A stretch of DNA of 64,000 bases from Clostridium sartagoforme (GCF_004794105.1 NZ_SRYR01000001.1:1178001-1242000), one strand, 5' to 3'. Positions 49,447-58,866 are shown, counted from the stretch's first letter. Made by a program: numbers and translations. Notes: a model not told the origin generated them from the letters alone.

Positions 49447-50127
49447 CTAATCTTTATTCTCTATTATATTATTAAACATCTTCCATTCATCATTATTAAA
49501 AAACAATTTAGGATTTAAATTCATTTTACTTGAAAATGTATGTATTGACTTAAAAACCTTAGTTATAAAATAAAACTCTTCTAGTTCTTTCTTGTTTATT
49601 TCTTCATCACATATAAATTTAATTTCTATATTACTACTATTTATATCAACTAAAATATCTTTAATGTGAAGTAGCTCCCTCATACCCTTAAGATCATATC
49701 CAGCTTTAGCAACTCTAGTATATTTTATATCTAACTTATCGCTTATAATTAATGTTAATGCAATAATATTATTACTATTAAATCCATCACTATGAATCTT
49801 TATTGCTTCTAAAACTAAATCCTTATATTTTAATTCAATATTATTTTCTTCAAAGTAAGCCTTTGCAAAATCATAACTTCTTAATGCATGATTTTTCTTT
49901 CCTTCTATTGCTCCAGTATCATGTAGTATAGCTGCTATCTTAGCCTCTTCTATAAATTTTTAATCATAATTTAACTTTCTTAATAAAACCTCAACTAAAT
50001 TAGCAACATTCTTAACATGCTCTAAATTATGATGTGCACAGCCTTTATCTAAATCTTCAAATTCTGATATTTTATTATAAATCTCGATTATTCTCGTATC
50101 TTTTACTATTTTCTCAAAGTTCTTCAT
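49447..50127 (-). pseudogene. HD-domain phosphohydrolase gene with in-frame TAA
   Basis: One continuous frame of 226 codons broken by TAA at 49962-49960 (NYD-stop-KFIEEAKIAAILHDTG), where AAA for Lys is expected. HD metal ligands remain: His in CAHHNLEHV, His-Asp in ILHDTGA, His-Asp in KIHSDG. ATG at 50127 with AAAGGACAG before it. A one-base change could have inactivated it; the C-terminal part alone would be a 78-codon ORF. Confidence 0.85.
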
Positions 50128-50344
50128 TTACTGTCCTTTCTTAGTTAGCATTTCAAATCTAATTTTATTTAACATAATCCCTATTATAGTATAATTACCT
50201 GCTATATCAAGCAGTTTTTTCCAGCACATCACCTTATTGATAACATTTTATTCAACCAAGAATTTTATCATATGAACCCTTATCTTTTATTGATATTATT
50301 ATACTGTACTATTATTATTTCATAAAATTGAAAGGAGTAATTAT
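50128..50344. other. Intergenic region before the DUF3955 gene
   Basis: AT-rich. A small plus-strand hairpin CTGCT / AGCAG followed by TTTTTT lies at about 50201-50219 with no gene upstream on that strand; it could end a short RNA but this is weak. Confidence 0.4.
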
Positions 50345-50545
50345 ATGAAAATATTAATTTACATTCTCCCATTTATTATAGGTGCTTCTTGTTTTATAGG
50401 ATTAAGTATTATGGGATCTACTATAAATTCCGATGGAATCCTTGTTGAACCATTTTTCTTCTTAATCCCAGTTGGATATATATTTCTTATAATTGGAGCA
50501 TTTATGCTTTGATTTAAAGGATTAAGTAATTTATATAAAAAATAA
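50345..50545 (+). pseudogene. DUF3955-like small membrane protein with early TGA
   Basis: MKILIYILPFIIGASCFIGL and GSTINSDGILVEPFF then a second hydrophobic segment; the frame stops at TGA 50510-50512, where family members continue (ML-stop-FKGLSNLYKK). TGG to TGA is likely. The 55-residue product keeps both membrane segments and might still work. Ribosome site AAAGGAG. Confidence 0.65.
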
Positions 50546-50570
50546 GAGAGCCTAGTTTTAAGCTCTCTTG
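50535..50570 (-). terminator. Terminator after the CD3324-like gene
   Basis: AAGAGAGC / GCTCTCTT stem with TATTTTTTAT tail on the minus strand, directly after the stop codon. Confidence 0.75.
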
Positions 50571-50861
50571 TTATGATCTTTCTTCAATAGTATTATTTTT
50601 CTCTTTTAAAATTATTCTGTCTATACTCTTTTTTGATAAAAAGTATTTAGCTGCCAGGTCTTTTCTACATATTCCACTTTTGTATTCAGAATAAATCCTA
50701 TCATCTCTTAATTTAATCTCTTTTTTAGTAGTTGTGGTAGATCCCCAAAGCCTCTTATTTTCTTCTCTCTTAGGAATATAAATATACTCACCTTCTACAT
50801 AATTTTGAATCAATTCTAATATTTCTATAGGTAATACTTCCTTTGCTGCAATATAGCACAT
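50571..50861 (-). CDS. CD3324-family HTH protein
   Basis: About 96 residues: AAKEVLPIEILELIQNYVEGEYIYIPKRE, then WGSTTTTKKEI and a Mor-like helix-turn-helix (GICRKDLAAKYFLSKKSIDRII). A small clostridial family likely to bind DNA; target unknown. ATG at 50861 follows AGGAGGAGCATT. Preceded by the uORF-hairpin leader shared with the DUF1062 gene. Confidence 0.82.
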   Translation of the reverse strand: MCYIAAKEVLPIEILELIQNYVEGEYIYIPKREENKRLWGSTTTTKKEIKLRDDRIYSEYKSGICRKDLAAKYFLSKKSIDRIILKEKNNTIEERS

Positions 50862-50985
50862 AATGCTCCTCCTAAATATATAATTTAAATTTAGGTGTAG
50901 CAAAGGCTATTTAATTATTATTTTATATGCAATAGCCTTTGCTATGCATTTATAGAAGGTGTTGTCATATAAATCTCTCCTTTTA
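50862..50985 (-). promoter_or_regulatory. uORF-hairpin leader A (before CD3324-like gene)
   Basis: Minus strand: an 8-codon uORF, then a perfect hairpin TAGCAAAGGCTAT / ATAGCCTTTGCTA whose 5' arm starts with the uORF stop TAG, then CCTAAAT which can pair with ATTTAGG of the ribosome site of the main gene. Leader B at 51671 has the same parts in the same order and spacing. A promoter TTGATT-N17-TAAAAT may lie near 51000-51030. Confidence 0.6.
50942..50968 (-). CDS. Upstream ORF A, 8 codons (MTTPSINA)
   Basis: ATG with AAGGAGAG six bases before it, eight codons, TAG stop. Stop codon is the first part of the leader hairpin. Same length as uORF B and the same last two residues (Asn-Ala). Confidence 0.5.
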   Translation of the reverse strand: MTTPSINA

Positions 50986-51052
50986 TTCCAATATATTTAC
51001 TATTTTACTTAATATCACTTTACAAATCAAGGAAACCTAAAGTTTTATAGGA

Positions 51053-51670
51053 TTAGACAATCTCCTTTAGAAACTTAACTTCCTCTTTTATCTTAACAAA
51101 ACTTATCTCCATACCATTTTTTATTTTTGTGTTTAATGAATTCTTATTATCCTTAATAATAAATTCTCCATTCTGATGCATACTTTTTATTTTACTTCTT
51201 GAAACCTCAAGCTTATCACTTAAGAATTTATCTACCCTAATATCCATTTTATAATTACAAAGAACCTCAACTGAAAGCTCATTTTCATTAATATAATACA
51301 AGTCTAGTTCACTTTCTATTATCTTATAGTTTAGACCTTCTAAAATAATTTCTGCCTTATTCTTACTATATATACTTAAATCAAAAGCATATTCTCTAGC
51401 TAAATGTTTATCGTTAGCTAGAAACTTCTTATATTCATCTTTATTAATATCCCTAGGATTTATTCTTTCATATATTGTCATATTCCAAGTAGATTTACAA
51501 TTCTCACATTGATAAATTAACCATACATCAATATTGCTTTTATTTGCATTAACTCTAAATTTCTCACTATTTATATAGTATGTCTTTTCATTGCACTTTG
51601 GGCAATTTCTTTTTACTTTAGGTAAATTTTCAGGAACTACTTCCCATATATATTTTTTATTATAGCTCAT
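51053..51670 (-). CDS. DUF1062 family protein
   Basis: 205 residues. N-terminal zinc ribbon with CPKC (near 19-22) and CENC (near 55-58), and an S4-like RNA-binding segment near the C-terminus (RVDKFLSDKLEVSRSKIKSMHQNGEFIIK). This suggests RNA binding, but the role is unknown. ATG at 51670 follows TAGGAGGCGCAAT. Preceded by leader B. Confidence 0.85.
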   Translation of the reverse strand: MSYNKKYIWEVVPENLPKVKRNCPKCNEKTYYINSEKFRVNANKSNIDVWLIYQCENCKSTWNMTIYERINPRDINKDEYKKFLANDKHLAREYAFDLSIYSKNKAEIILEGLNYKIIESELDLYYINENELSVEVLCNYKMDIRVDKFLSDKLEVSRSKIKSMHQNGEFIIKDNKNSLNTKIKNGMEISFVKIKEEVKFLKEIV

Positions 51671-51786
51671 ATTGCGCCTCCTATTTATTAAACTCTTAGG
51701 ATTTGCAAAGGCTACCTCACTATTTTATAATGCTATAGCCTCTGCTACGCATTGAAAAAATCTCTTTTCATAAATAACTCCTCCAT
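51671..51786 (-). promoter_or_regulatory. uORF-hairpin leader B (before DUF1062 gene)
   Basis: Minus strand: uORF with GGAGGAG, then GCGTAGCAGAGGCTATAGC and a matching 3' arm GGTAGCCTTTGC, then CCTA that can pair with TAGG of the main ribosome site. Sequence and layout match leader A although the downstream genes are unrelated. Confidence 0.6.
51745..51771 (-). CDS. Upstream ORF B, 8 codons (MKRDFFNA)
   Basis: ATG six bases after GGAGGAG, eight codons, TAG stop inside the hairpin arm. Differs from uORF A in codons 2-6 but shares Asn-Ala-stop. Confidence 0.5.
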   Translation of the reverse strand: MKRDFFNA

Positions 51787-51889
51787 TTCTTTGACATAAG
51801 TATATTTTAACAACGCTACTTACTTCTTTAAACCTAATACTTGTTTACTAAATAAGAATGAGCCACTAATCCTACAAAGATCAGAAAAT

Positions 51890-51937
51890 AAAAAAACTGT
51901 CTAGTATATAATTTATTAATCATATACTAGACAGTAG
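51890..51937 (-). terminator. Terminator after the amino acid permease
   Basis: ACTGTCTAGTATAT / ATATACTAGACAGT stem with TTTTTTTATTTT tail on the minus strand. Confidence 0.9.
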
Positions 51938-51944
51938 TACTCTA

Positions 51945-53354
51945 TTATTTAGATATATTTGTTCTCTTAGCTATATAAGGTAATATTAATCCTAAAGCTA
52001 TTAATATAAATGGAGTTATAATATTTAATGATAGCTGGAATATATCTTTTGAATACATACCACCTATACAAGCAAAGGCTGTAAAGGCAAAGCACCAAGC
52101 TCCTAATACTATTCCTAAACTTCTATTCTTCACAAAATAATATTCTCTTTGGAATTTGTCGTCTACTCTCTTTAATGCTATATAAGCAACAAATACCCAT
52201 AAATATCTTAGAGGCATACAAACTGCATTTAGTTTTACAAGCCATCTAACTAACTCATCAACACTTCCAATTCCTATTGCTGGAACTATAATTAATATTG
52301 AAACTATAACAAATATTAATTTATGTCCATTAGTGTATGCACCGTTTTTATTTTGTATAAATAACTTTTCTGGAATATATCTTCTATCCCCACTATCAAG
52401 TAACATACGTAATGGAGCATCAATTGAAATTATAAGTACAGCAAACTGTCCAATCATATTAGTAATTGCATAAGCTATAACGAATAAGTTTCCTAAGTTA
52501 TAGTATTCACCTAGCTTTTGGAATGCATAATATGCTCCATTTGTCATTAAGTCACTTGGAATATTATTTGAATCAAACATCATTCCTAATGAAATTGTTC
52601 CAAGTATTGCTGTAACTGCAACCATAATAGCTAGTGCAATCATTCCCTTTGAAAAGCCCTTAGCAGGATCCTTCATTTGATTTACATAAGGTGATATCTT
52701 TTCACAACCACCAACTGAAAATACTAATATAGAAATACTTGTGAAAAATGAAACATCAAACTTTGGAATAAAGGTACTTAATGACCAGTTTATTTCATTT
52801 AATTGAGCATCTGTAATAGCTGGAGCTGCTATCATTAATAATATAAATAACATAGACATTACAAACATAGACGTCCCTGCTAAAGAAGATAATTTCTTTA
52901 ATGGATTTAACCCCTTAGATGCAATATACATAGCAACAACAAAAACGATTAAACAACTTATTTGTAACAATACAGTATTCATATTACTAATTCTACTGTC
53001 TTGAAAGATAGCCCAACTTGATGCAATCATAAAACTATTAGGTTTTTGTGAAAGATATGGCATATGTACAATCCAATATGTCCAACCTGCATAGTATGCT
53101 ATCTTAGGTCCTATAGTTTCTCCAACCCAAGAACTTACACCGCCACCATGACTTTTAAATGCAGATCCTAATTCTCCTACCATTAATGCATATGGTATAA
53201 AATAAATTGCAAAAATTATAAGCCAAGCTACAATTGCTTGTAATCCATTATATTCAGAAAATCCATTGATTACATTTCCAAATCCCCAGACTCCTGAAAA
53301 AGCCATTAATGCAAGGCTATACCACATAATCTTTTTACTATTGTTCTCCGGCAT
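51945..53354 (-). CDS. APC-family amino acid permease
   Basis: 469 residues with about 12 hydrophobic segments. N-terminal ALMAFSGVWGFGNVINGFSEYNGLQA and PYALMVGELGSAFKSHGGGVSSWVGE are APC-type substrate-site motifs; of the glutamate/GABA-antiporter-like subgroup. Substrate not determined. Single gene; an intrinsic terminator lies in its leader. Confidence 0.9.
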   Translation of the reverse strand: MPENNSKKIMWYSLALMAFSGVWGFGNVINGFSEYNGLQAIVAWLIIFAIYFIPYALMVGELGSAFKSHGGGVSSWVGETIGPKIAYYAGWTYWIVHMPYLSQKPNSFMIASSWAIFQDSRISNMNTVLLQISCLIVFVVAMYIASKGLNPLKKLSSLAGTSMFVMSMLFILLMIAAPAITDAQLNEINWSLSTFIPKFDVSFFTSISILVFSVGGCEKISPYVNQMKDPAKGFSKGMIALAIMVAVTAILGTISLGMMFDSNNIPSDLMTNGAYYAFQKLGEYYNLGNLFVIAYAITNMIGQFAVLIISIDAPLRMLLDSGDRRYIPEKLFIQNKNGAYTNGHKLIFVIVSILIIVPAIGIGSVDELVRWLVKLNAVCMPLRYLWVFVAYIALKRVDDKFQREYYFVKNRSLGIVLGAWCFAFTAFACIGGMYSKDIFQLSLNIITPFILIALGLILPYIAKRTNISK

Positions 53355-53384
53355 ATTTATAACCTCATTTCAATTAAAATAATA

Positions 53385-53425
53385 AAAACTACAATTACGA
53401 CATTGTCATAACTTGTAGTTTTTTA
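53385..53425 (-). terminator. Terminator-like hairpin in the permease leader
   Basis: AAAACTACAA / TTGTAGTTTT extended by inner pairs TTATGACA / TGTCGTAA, with TTTTTATTATTTT downstream on the minus strand, 30 nt before the permease start. No gene is upstream on this strand, so it could be an attenuator; it also has TTTTTT on the plus-strand side. Confidence 0.55.
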
Positions 53426-53623
53426 TCATTTTAACATCTTTTTAAACTAATTTAAACAATAAAATTAATTTAATATAAATAAACTTTTATTAAATTTAAT
53501 TTTTTTAAAAAATCTTATATTAAGTCATATTAAAATACCTTAAATACTTCTATTAATTTTTTTATAAATTAATGGTTAAAATAATATAAGTATTAATTTG
53601 ATTACATAAAGGAGCTATTTTAT

Positions 53624-54328
53624 ATGAACTTTTTATATGGTCAAGAAACACTTACAACTTTTGACTGGGTACTTCGTGCTATTATTGCTTTTTCCTTTTT
53701 ACTAATTATCGCAAAACTTTTAGGGCAGCGTTCAATTTCTCAATTAAGACTTCTTGATTTTGTTATTACTTTAGTAATTGGAAATATTATTGCTCATCCC
53801 TTATCTGATGAGAAACTTGGATTAAAAGGCTCCATTATTACAACTCTTGTTCTAACCATACTATATTTGGGTTGCATCCTCAGTATGCTTAAATCCCCTC
53901 TTCTTAGGAGCTTTTTTAATAATTCACCAACTACACTTGTTCAAAATGGTGAAATCATATATAAAGGATTAAAAAAAGCAAGAATATCAATTGATATATT
54001 GTTAGAAGAATTACGTAAAGAAAAAGTAGATGATATAAAAAAAGTAGCTTTAGCAACTTGGGAGCCTGATGGTAAAATTTCTGTTTTTCTTCAACCAAAA
54101 TACGATCCCATTACCCCTTCATCTTTAGATATAGAAATAGAACCCTTTAATTTTTCAAAAACAGTTATTAAAGATGGTAAAATTAATTTCAATGAACTAA
54201 AAGAGCTTAATAAGGATGAAGACTGGCTTGTGTCTAAATTAGAAAGTTTATATAAAACTAGTATAATAAATGTTTTGCTGGCTACTCTTGATAATAAGGA
54301 TAATCTAAAAGTTTTTTTATATAAGTAA
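53624..54328 (+). CDS. DUF421 membrane protein (YetF/YrbG family)
   Basis: 234 residues: three N-terminal membrane segments, the hallmark RSISQLRLLDFVITLVIGNI, and a soluble domain with PTTLVQNGEIIYKGLKKARIS. Such proteins are common in Firmicutes and linked to spore or membrane functions; exact role unknown. AAAGGAG ribosome site. Confidence 0.9.
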   Translation: MNFLYGQETLTTFDWVLRAIIAFSFLLIIAKLLGQRSISQLRLLDFVITLVIGNIIAHPLSDEKLGLKGSIITTLVLTILYLGCILSMLKSPLLRSFFNNSPTTLVQNGEIIYKGLKKARISIDILLEELRKEKVDDIKKVALATWEPDGKISVFLQPKYDPITPSSLDIEIEPFNFSKTVIKDGKINFNELKELNKDEDWLVSKLESLYKTSIINVLLATLDNKDNLKVFLYK

Positions 54329-54344
54329 TGTAAAGAGACCTAAT

Positions 54345-54382
54345 AAAACCCAACAATAAACTATTTAATGTTGGGTTTCAGA
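54345..54382 (+). terminator. Terminator after the DUF421 gene
   Basis: AAACCCAACA / TGTTGGGTTT stem; the tail is short on T on this strand. Confidence 0.7.
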
Positions 54383-54461
54383 AAACTAAGTTGGAAAATA
54401 TTGATAATTAAGTAGTGATGCTTTTTGCTTTTAAGTTACAAACCACTTATTATTTTAAGAT

Positions 54462-54938
54462 TTATTTCGCCGTTTTATTGATAAAATCAATTTCATACTG
54501 CCATTCACCGTATTTTTCTTCATTGTCAGTAATCGTCCCCTCTGTCAGGGAGATACGTAAAACGATTGAATTCGGGTTGTCCTCGTCGCCATCTTCATCG
54601 AACCAATCGAAAATTTTCTTAAATTTCTCTCTAATTCTCGCGTTTTTCTCGTCCTTTACCCAGCCGAGATTTTCAGCCCTTCCTTGCAGAGAGTACCAAC
54701 CAAACCCACTTACGGAAACCTCGTTGTTCTTTTCAATTTGTAGCATTTTATTTTTTCTTGCGTCCGTAGAAACATAAAATACACCGTCTTCATAATAAGC
54801 ACATACCATACGGACAGCAGGACGAGGATTACCGGCAGCCGTGGAGGATAATGCTATTGTCGCAAGAGCAATAACTTCCTCTTTGTCATTTCCACAACGT
54901 TCCTCCAATAGTCTCATTGCATTTTCAAATTTGCTCAT
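54462..54938 (-). CDS. Pyridoxamine 5'-phosphate oxidase-family protein, likely acquired
   Basis: 158 residues, PPOX-like split barrel: ALATIALSSTAAGNPRPAVRMVCAYYEDGVFYVSTDARKNKM, then EVSVSGFGWYSLQGRAE. Probably an FMN- or heme-binding flavoprotein, substrate unknown. Codons are much richer in G and C (CTG-, CGT-, GCC-type) than in all neighbours, and the gene lies beside a long empty region, so recent transfer from another Firmicute is inferred. Confidence 0.85.
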   Translation of the reverse strand: MSKFENAMRLLEERCGNDKEEVIALATIALSSTAAGNPRPAVRMVCAYYEDGVFYVSTDARKNKMLQIEKNNEVSVSGFGWYSLQGRAENLGWVKDEKNARIREKFKKIFDWFDEDGDEDNPNSIVLRISLTEGTITDNEEKYGEWQYEIDFINKTAK

Positions 54939-55670
54939 TTTAATTCTCCTTTAAATTTATTTATTTTATGCTGTAATTATAGTCAAATAACTTTTAAAGT
55001 TAACTGCGATGTATAATTCCAGCTTTAAACACAAATCAGGACTAAGGCTGCCGATTCTAAATAATGCAAAACTCTTGTTTAAATACCGTAATTTTTGATA
55101 CCTAACTTACTATTCAAAATTTCATTGTATAACATCATTTAATTTCCTTGAACTTAATTATAAAACTCGACATTTTGTCAGTATCAACAAATATCTATAT
55201 ACACTATTATAACATATTTAGAAATAAATACCTATTATTTCTCTTATTTTTACTAATATATTTTAATATATAAAGTGAACTAACCAAGTATTATCAATAG
55301 TAAACTATTAACCTTATTTATATTACGATTCTCCATAACGGTTGAATGTGCATTTTTTACATTTTATTATTCTACATGTATTCTATGTAATTATGGTATA
55401 ACTCAAAAGTATAATTTTATATATTAATATAGGCTACTTGTATTACTTAATCTCTCTTAATATGAAATTTACTACTTAATAAATAATAATAATTTAATGT
55501 TACTATTTACAGTAGTCATATTATTAAAAGCACTATTAATATTTATAATGTTACAGGATGACTAAACAACTAGAACTATATAGTAGGGTATCAAAACATA
55601 TTTTCACTATGTTTTGACACCCTACATTATAGCTTCTAAATTTTTTATCTTATATTATAAATACAGTAAT
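54939..55670. other. 730-base intergenic region, little structure
   Basis: No credible ORF or known RNA. The only clear feature is a 17-bp imperfect palindrome GGGTATCAAAACATA / TATGTTTTGACACCC at 55587-55626 next to the AraC stop; it lacks a T run, so it is a doubtful terminator. Confidence 0.6.
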
Positions 55671-56558
55671 TTATCTTTTCTGTATTGGTACATAAATTTC
55701 CATTACAGTATCTTTTCGTCCATGACATCTCTCATCATAAAATTCGAGATCAAATTTACTTTCATCAAAAACATATTCACTATCTTTAAACCACTCTTCA
55801 AATATATATTTCCAAGTATTCTTTATTGCCTCTGGAAAGTCATTGTTATCCAAATTCTTAGATGTGTCTACTGGCGGTGTTGTAAAAACAGCATAAGTTG
55901 CTTCTGGAACTTCAACTGTTATCATATCATTAGTAACATTATCAAAATTATCAATTATAACACCAAGTAAATATACTGCATCTCCACTTTCTCCACTTTC
56001 TGGAACACATATCCCCACTTCACCATGCTTTGGAGGATTTAATATTTTATACATTTTACTTTCTAAATTTTCACCATCATAATTACTCCAAAATGAAGCT
56101 ATATCTTTAGTATAATTACTATTAGTAATATTAGTTTTAATACCATACCCAGCAACCTTAAATGCAGTTTTTTTCATAATAACAGGATTCATAATATAAC
56201 CTCCAAGTTCTAATTTTGATTCTTTATTAAAATAATTTCCCATACATTTCACATATTGTTTAGGGCTAAAACCAAATTCCTTTTTAAATGCTTTTGAAAA
56301 ACCATTATGTGTTTTAAAACCATAATCAAGTGCAATATCTATTATTCTCTCGCCTTTAAATAAATCAATAGCAGCTAATGAAAGTCTTCTCTTTTTTACA
56401 TACTCCATTAAAGTCATTCCTTTATTAATATTAAATACTCGTAAAAAATGAAAAACAGAATATCCACTGCTACTTGCTATTACTTCTGGAGTTAAATCAC
56501 TTTTTATATTTTCCTCAATAAACTTAATACATTGTGATATGGCATCACTATAATTCAA
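55671..56558 (-). CDS. AraC-family regulator with GyrI-like effector domain
   Basis: 295 residues: two helix-turn-helix motifs (TPEVIASSSGYSVFHFLRVF and IIDIALDYGFKTHNGFSKAFKKEFGFSPK), then a GyrI-like domain. Same architecture as the protein at 30994 but only moderately similar. TTG start at 56558 preceded by AAAAGGATGGTG. Ligand and targets unknown. Confidence 0.9.
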   Translation of the reverse strand: MNYSDAISQCIKFIEENIKSDLTPEVIASSSGYSVFHFLRVFNINKGMTLMEYVKKRRLSLAAIDLFKGERIIDIALDYGFKTHNGFSKAFKKEFGFSPKQYVKCMGNYFNKESKLELGGYIMNPVIMKKTAFKVAGYGIKTNITNSNYTKDIASFWSNYDGENLESKMYKILNPPKHGEVGICVPESGESGDAVYLLGVIIDNFDNVTNDMITVEVPEATYAVFTTPPVDTSKNLDNNDFPEAIKNTWKYIFEEWFKDSEYVFDESKFDLEFYDERCHGRKDTVMEIYVPIQKR

Positions 56559-56647
56559 ATTATCACCATCCTTTTCCCACGTGGTAATTCTAATATATCA
56601 CTTAACTTTTGATAATGCTGTTCCAAAATTGCTAAAGTATTCTTTAA

Positions 56648-56693
56648 ATAAAAAAACAACTTAAGCTCTATAACTCATTAGCTTAAGTTGTTA
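56648..56693 (-). terminator. Terminator of the glycan-uptake operon
   Basis: ACAACTTAAGCT / AGCTTAAGTTGT stem with TTTTTTTATTT on the minus strand, about 240 nt after the glycosidase stop. The bases 56694-56928 show nothing else. Confidence 0.88.
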
Positions 56694-56928
56694 TTTAATA
56701 ACCTCATTTACTTGTGATACGATTCACCTTACCCTAAGTAAATTAGTATGCACTTACACATATACAATATAGTTAACATTATTTGAATTTCAAGTTTTAA
56801 TAATTTTACTAGTTATCTTTTCAATATATAATTTGCCTAATTAGGTGTTTTTTATCTTTTTATGATCAAATTCTAGTTTCATAATAATGAAATTATTTTT
56901 TTAATTATCCATTCTTTTATAGGATTCT

Positions 56929-58839
56929 TTAGATAAATCCATAGTTATTTTTTACTATTATATTAGAAGTGTTACCTTTCTCAAAATAAATACCATTGGA
57001 ATAAGTATCTACATATTCAATTCTTTCATTATTTTCTACTACTACGTCTTTAGCCTTAACTATTTCTATAGTTCCTTGATAATACTCATCATAAATTGGC
57101 AATTCATTTTGACTTGAGCCGTAAACCCTTCCATTAAAGGTTCCTGTATTAGGATTGATTATAGTATTGTTTAAAATAAATATATCTGAGCATGAAGATA
57201 AATAAAAGGCTAGTCTTGGACAATCTACTATAGTGTTATTTTCAAAAATTATATTATTAAATATTGGATAATTACATCTTCCATCTGGAAGGTACACTCC
57301 CATATATATGACAGCCATAATCCACCTATTTAAATCACAGCTTTCTATAAAGTTATTTCTAAATATTACATTGTTTACTCCAGTGCCTTCTGCCCAACGA
57401 CTTTCTGCACCAGCTTCAATTTGAATAGCAGTTCCTTGTATTTTATAAAAGCTATTCCCCTCTATTAATCCATTAGAGCCATGAATTAAAATCCCTCTTG
57501 CTCTATTTGAATGAAACTTATTGTTTCTTATAATATAATTTTCAGTACAATATCTTCTGTTAAAAATAATAGTTTTTTCATTTAAACTTTCTGGAACCTT
57601 GTCCTCAAGCTCAATAGTACAGGTTACTTCTTCTTCATTATATTTTACATACTTAACTTTCGAAGAATATCCAGTTTCACTAAAATCACCATTTCTAAAT
57701 TCTAACATGTCCCCTTCACAAATAGCATTTCTTTCTTTGTCTACTCTTTTTGCTATTATGCTTTTATCTCCTATTACTTTAACTCCCATAGACGTATTGT
57801 CATGTATATTTATACAATCATCACCTGCATAACTAAATTCACAATCTTCAATAATAAAATTACCTTGTGAATTCCCTATATGGATACAGTCAGCAGAGGT
57901 AGTTATAGACCTGCTTGTTCCAGGCTTTCTTACAACCTTACATTTATTAATTATAAAATTATGCAATTTTCCTCTACCAACAATTCCACTTCCAGGGCAA
58001 GAGTATATTGTTATACTTTCTAAATTTATATTATTGCTATCTGTTAAATAAATGGCTGTTGATTCATATTCAAAATGTCTAAAGTTATATAATTGATCTT
58101 TTTTTATTCTATCTAAAGTCCAAATAAAATCAGTAGTATAAAATCTCATTACATTATTTTTGATTTTTTCCATACCTGTAATAATATTTGACAATTCTCT
58201 TACAAGCTTTTCCATATCCTTATTAGACTCTTCATCATCTGATTCAATTACATGATTATTTTTATATGGTCTAAATTCTAATCCACCTTTATTTCCTGGC
58301 TTAACTTCCTTTGGATTAAAAGGACCAACAATCCTTATCTCAAAGGAATCTTTAATATTCTTAAAGGAAGGAAATTCACAATCAAAATAGCTACCATCCT
58401 TTGCTACCTTTATTATTCTTCCAAGACTAGCTAATGGCTCTTTATCCCAATTCCAATCTAAAATCAAATTTTTAATTTCTAATCTTGTACTATTATGAAT
58501 AGATATAAATTTATTATCACTAGAAAAAATAAATTCAGAACCATTACCATTAATAGTAATATCAGATAAATCATCTAATTTTATTTGTGCTTCTCCCCTA
58601 TCTAAAGAAGCATTAAAATAGTATTTTCCTTTAGGTATTTCAAGGTTACTAGCTTTAATCTCCCTACAATAGTCTATTGCTTTTTTGAATGCTTCATAAT
58701 TACATTTATATTTTTCTTGTGTAGCTTCAAAATCTAGAACATTTACGACAATACCATTTGTATTTTTAGGTTTTTCTACTTTTATGTTTTCTAAATCATT
58801 TATTTTTACTCTTATGCTCTCTTGTTTATTTTTCGCCAT
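56929..58839 (-). CDS. Right-handed beta-helix glycosidase, GH110-like
   Basis: About 636 residues of parallel beta-helix repeats (IIRNNKFHSNRARGILIHGSNGLIEGNSF and similar). The central motif TSADCIHIGNSQGNFIIEDC followed by EFSYAGDDCINIHDN recalls the acidic site of GH110 alpha-1,3-galactosidases, though other helix families share GDD. No signal peptide, so it should act inside the cell on an imported oligosaccharide. Last gene after the two permeases, 10-28 nt apart. ATG at 58839 has AAGGTGGG before it; ATG at 58857 is an alternative. Confidence 0.75.
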   Translation of the reverse strand: MAKNKQESIRVKINDLENIKVEKPKNTNGIVVNVLDFEATQEKYKCNYEAFKKAIDYCREIKASNLEIPKGKYYFNASLDRGEAQIKLDDLSDITINGNGSEFIFSSDNKFISIHNSTRLEIKNLILDWNWDKEPLASLGRIIKVAKDGSYFDCEFPSFKNIKDSFEIRIVGPFNPKEVKPGNKGGLEFRPYKNNHVIESDDEESNKDMEKLVRELSNIITGMEKIKNNVMRFYTTDFIWTLDRIKKDQLYNFRHFEYESTAIYLTDSNNINLESITIYSCPGSGIVGRGKLHNFIINKCKVVRKPGTSRSITTSADCIHIGNSQGNFIIEDCEFSYAGDDCINIHDNTSMGVKVIGDKSIIAKRVDKERNAICEGDMLEFRNGDFSETGYSSKVKYVKYNEEEVTCTIELEDKVPESLNEKTIIFNRRYCTENYIIRNNKFHSNRARGILIHGSNGLIEGNSFYKIQGTAIQIEAGAESRWAEGTGVNNVIFRNNFIESCDLNRWIMAVIYMGVYLPDGRCNYPIFNNIIFENNTIVDCPRLAFYLSSCSDIFILNNTIINPNTGTFNGRVYGSSQNELPIYDEYYQGTIEIVKAKDVVVENNERIEYVDTYSNGIYFEKGNTSNIIVKNNYGFI

Positions 58840-58866
58840 ATCTTTACCCACCTTCATTATAATCTT

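Noticed and set aside
56577..56584. CCACGTGG palindrome upstream of the AraC gene
   Set aside because: Too short and alone; could be chance.
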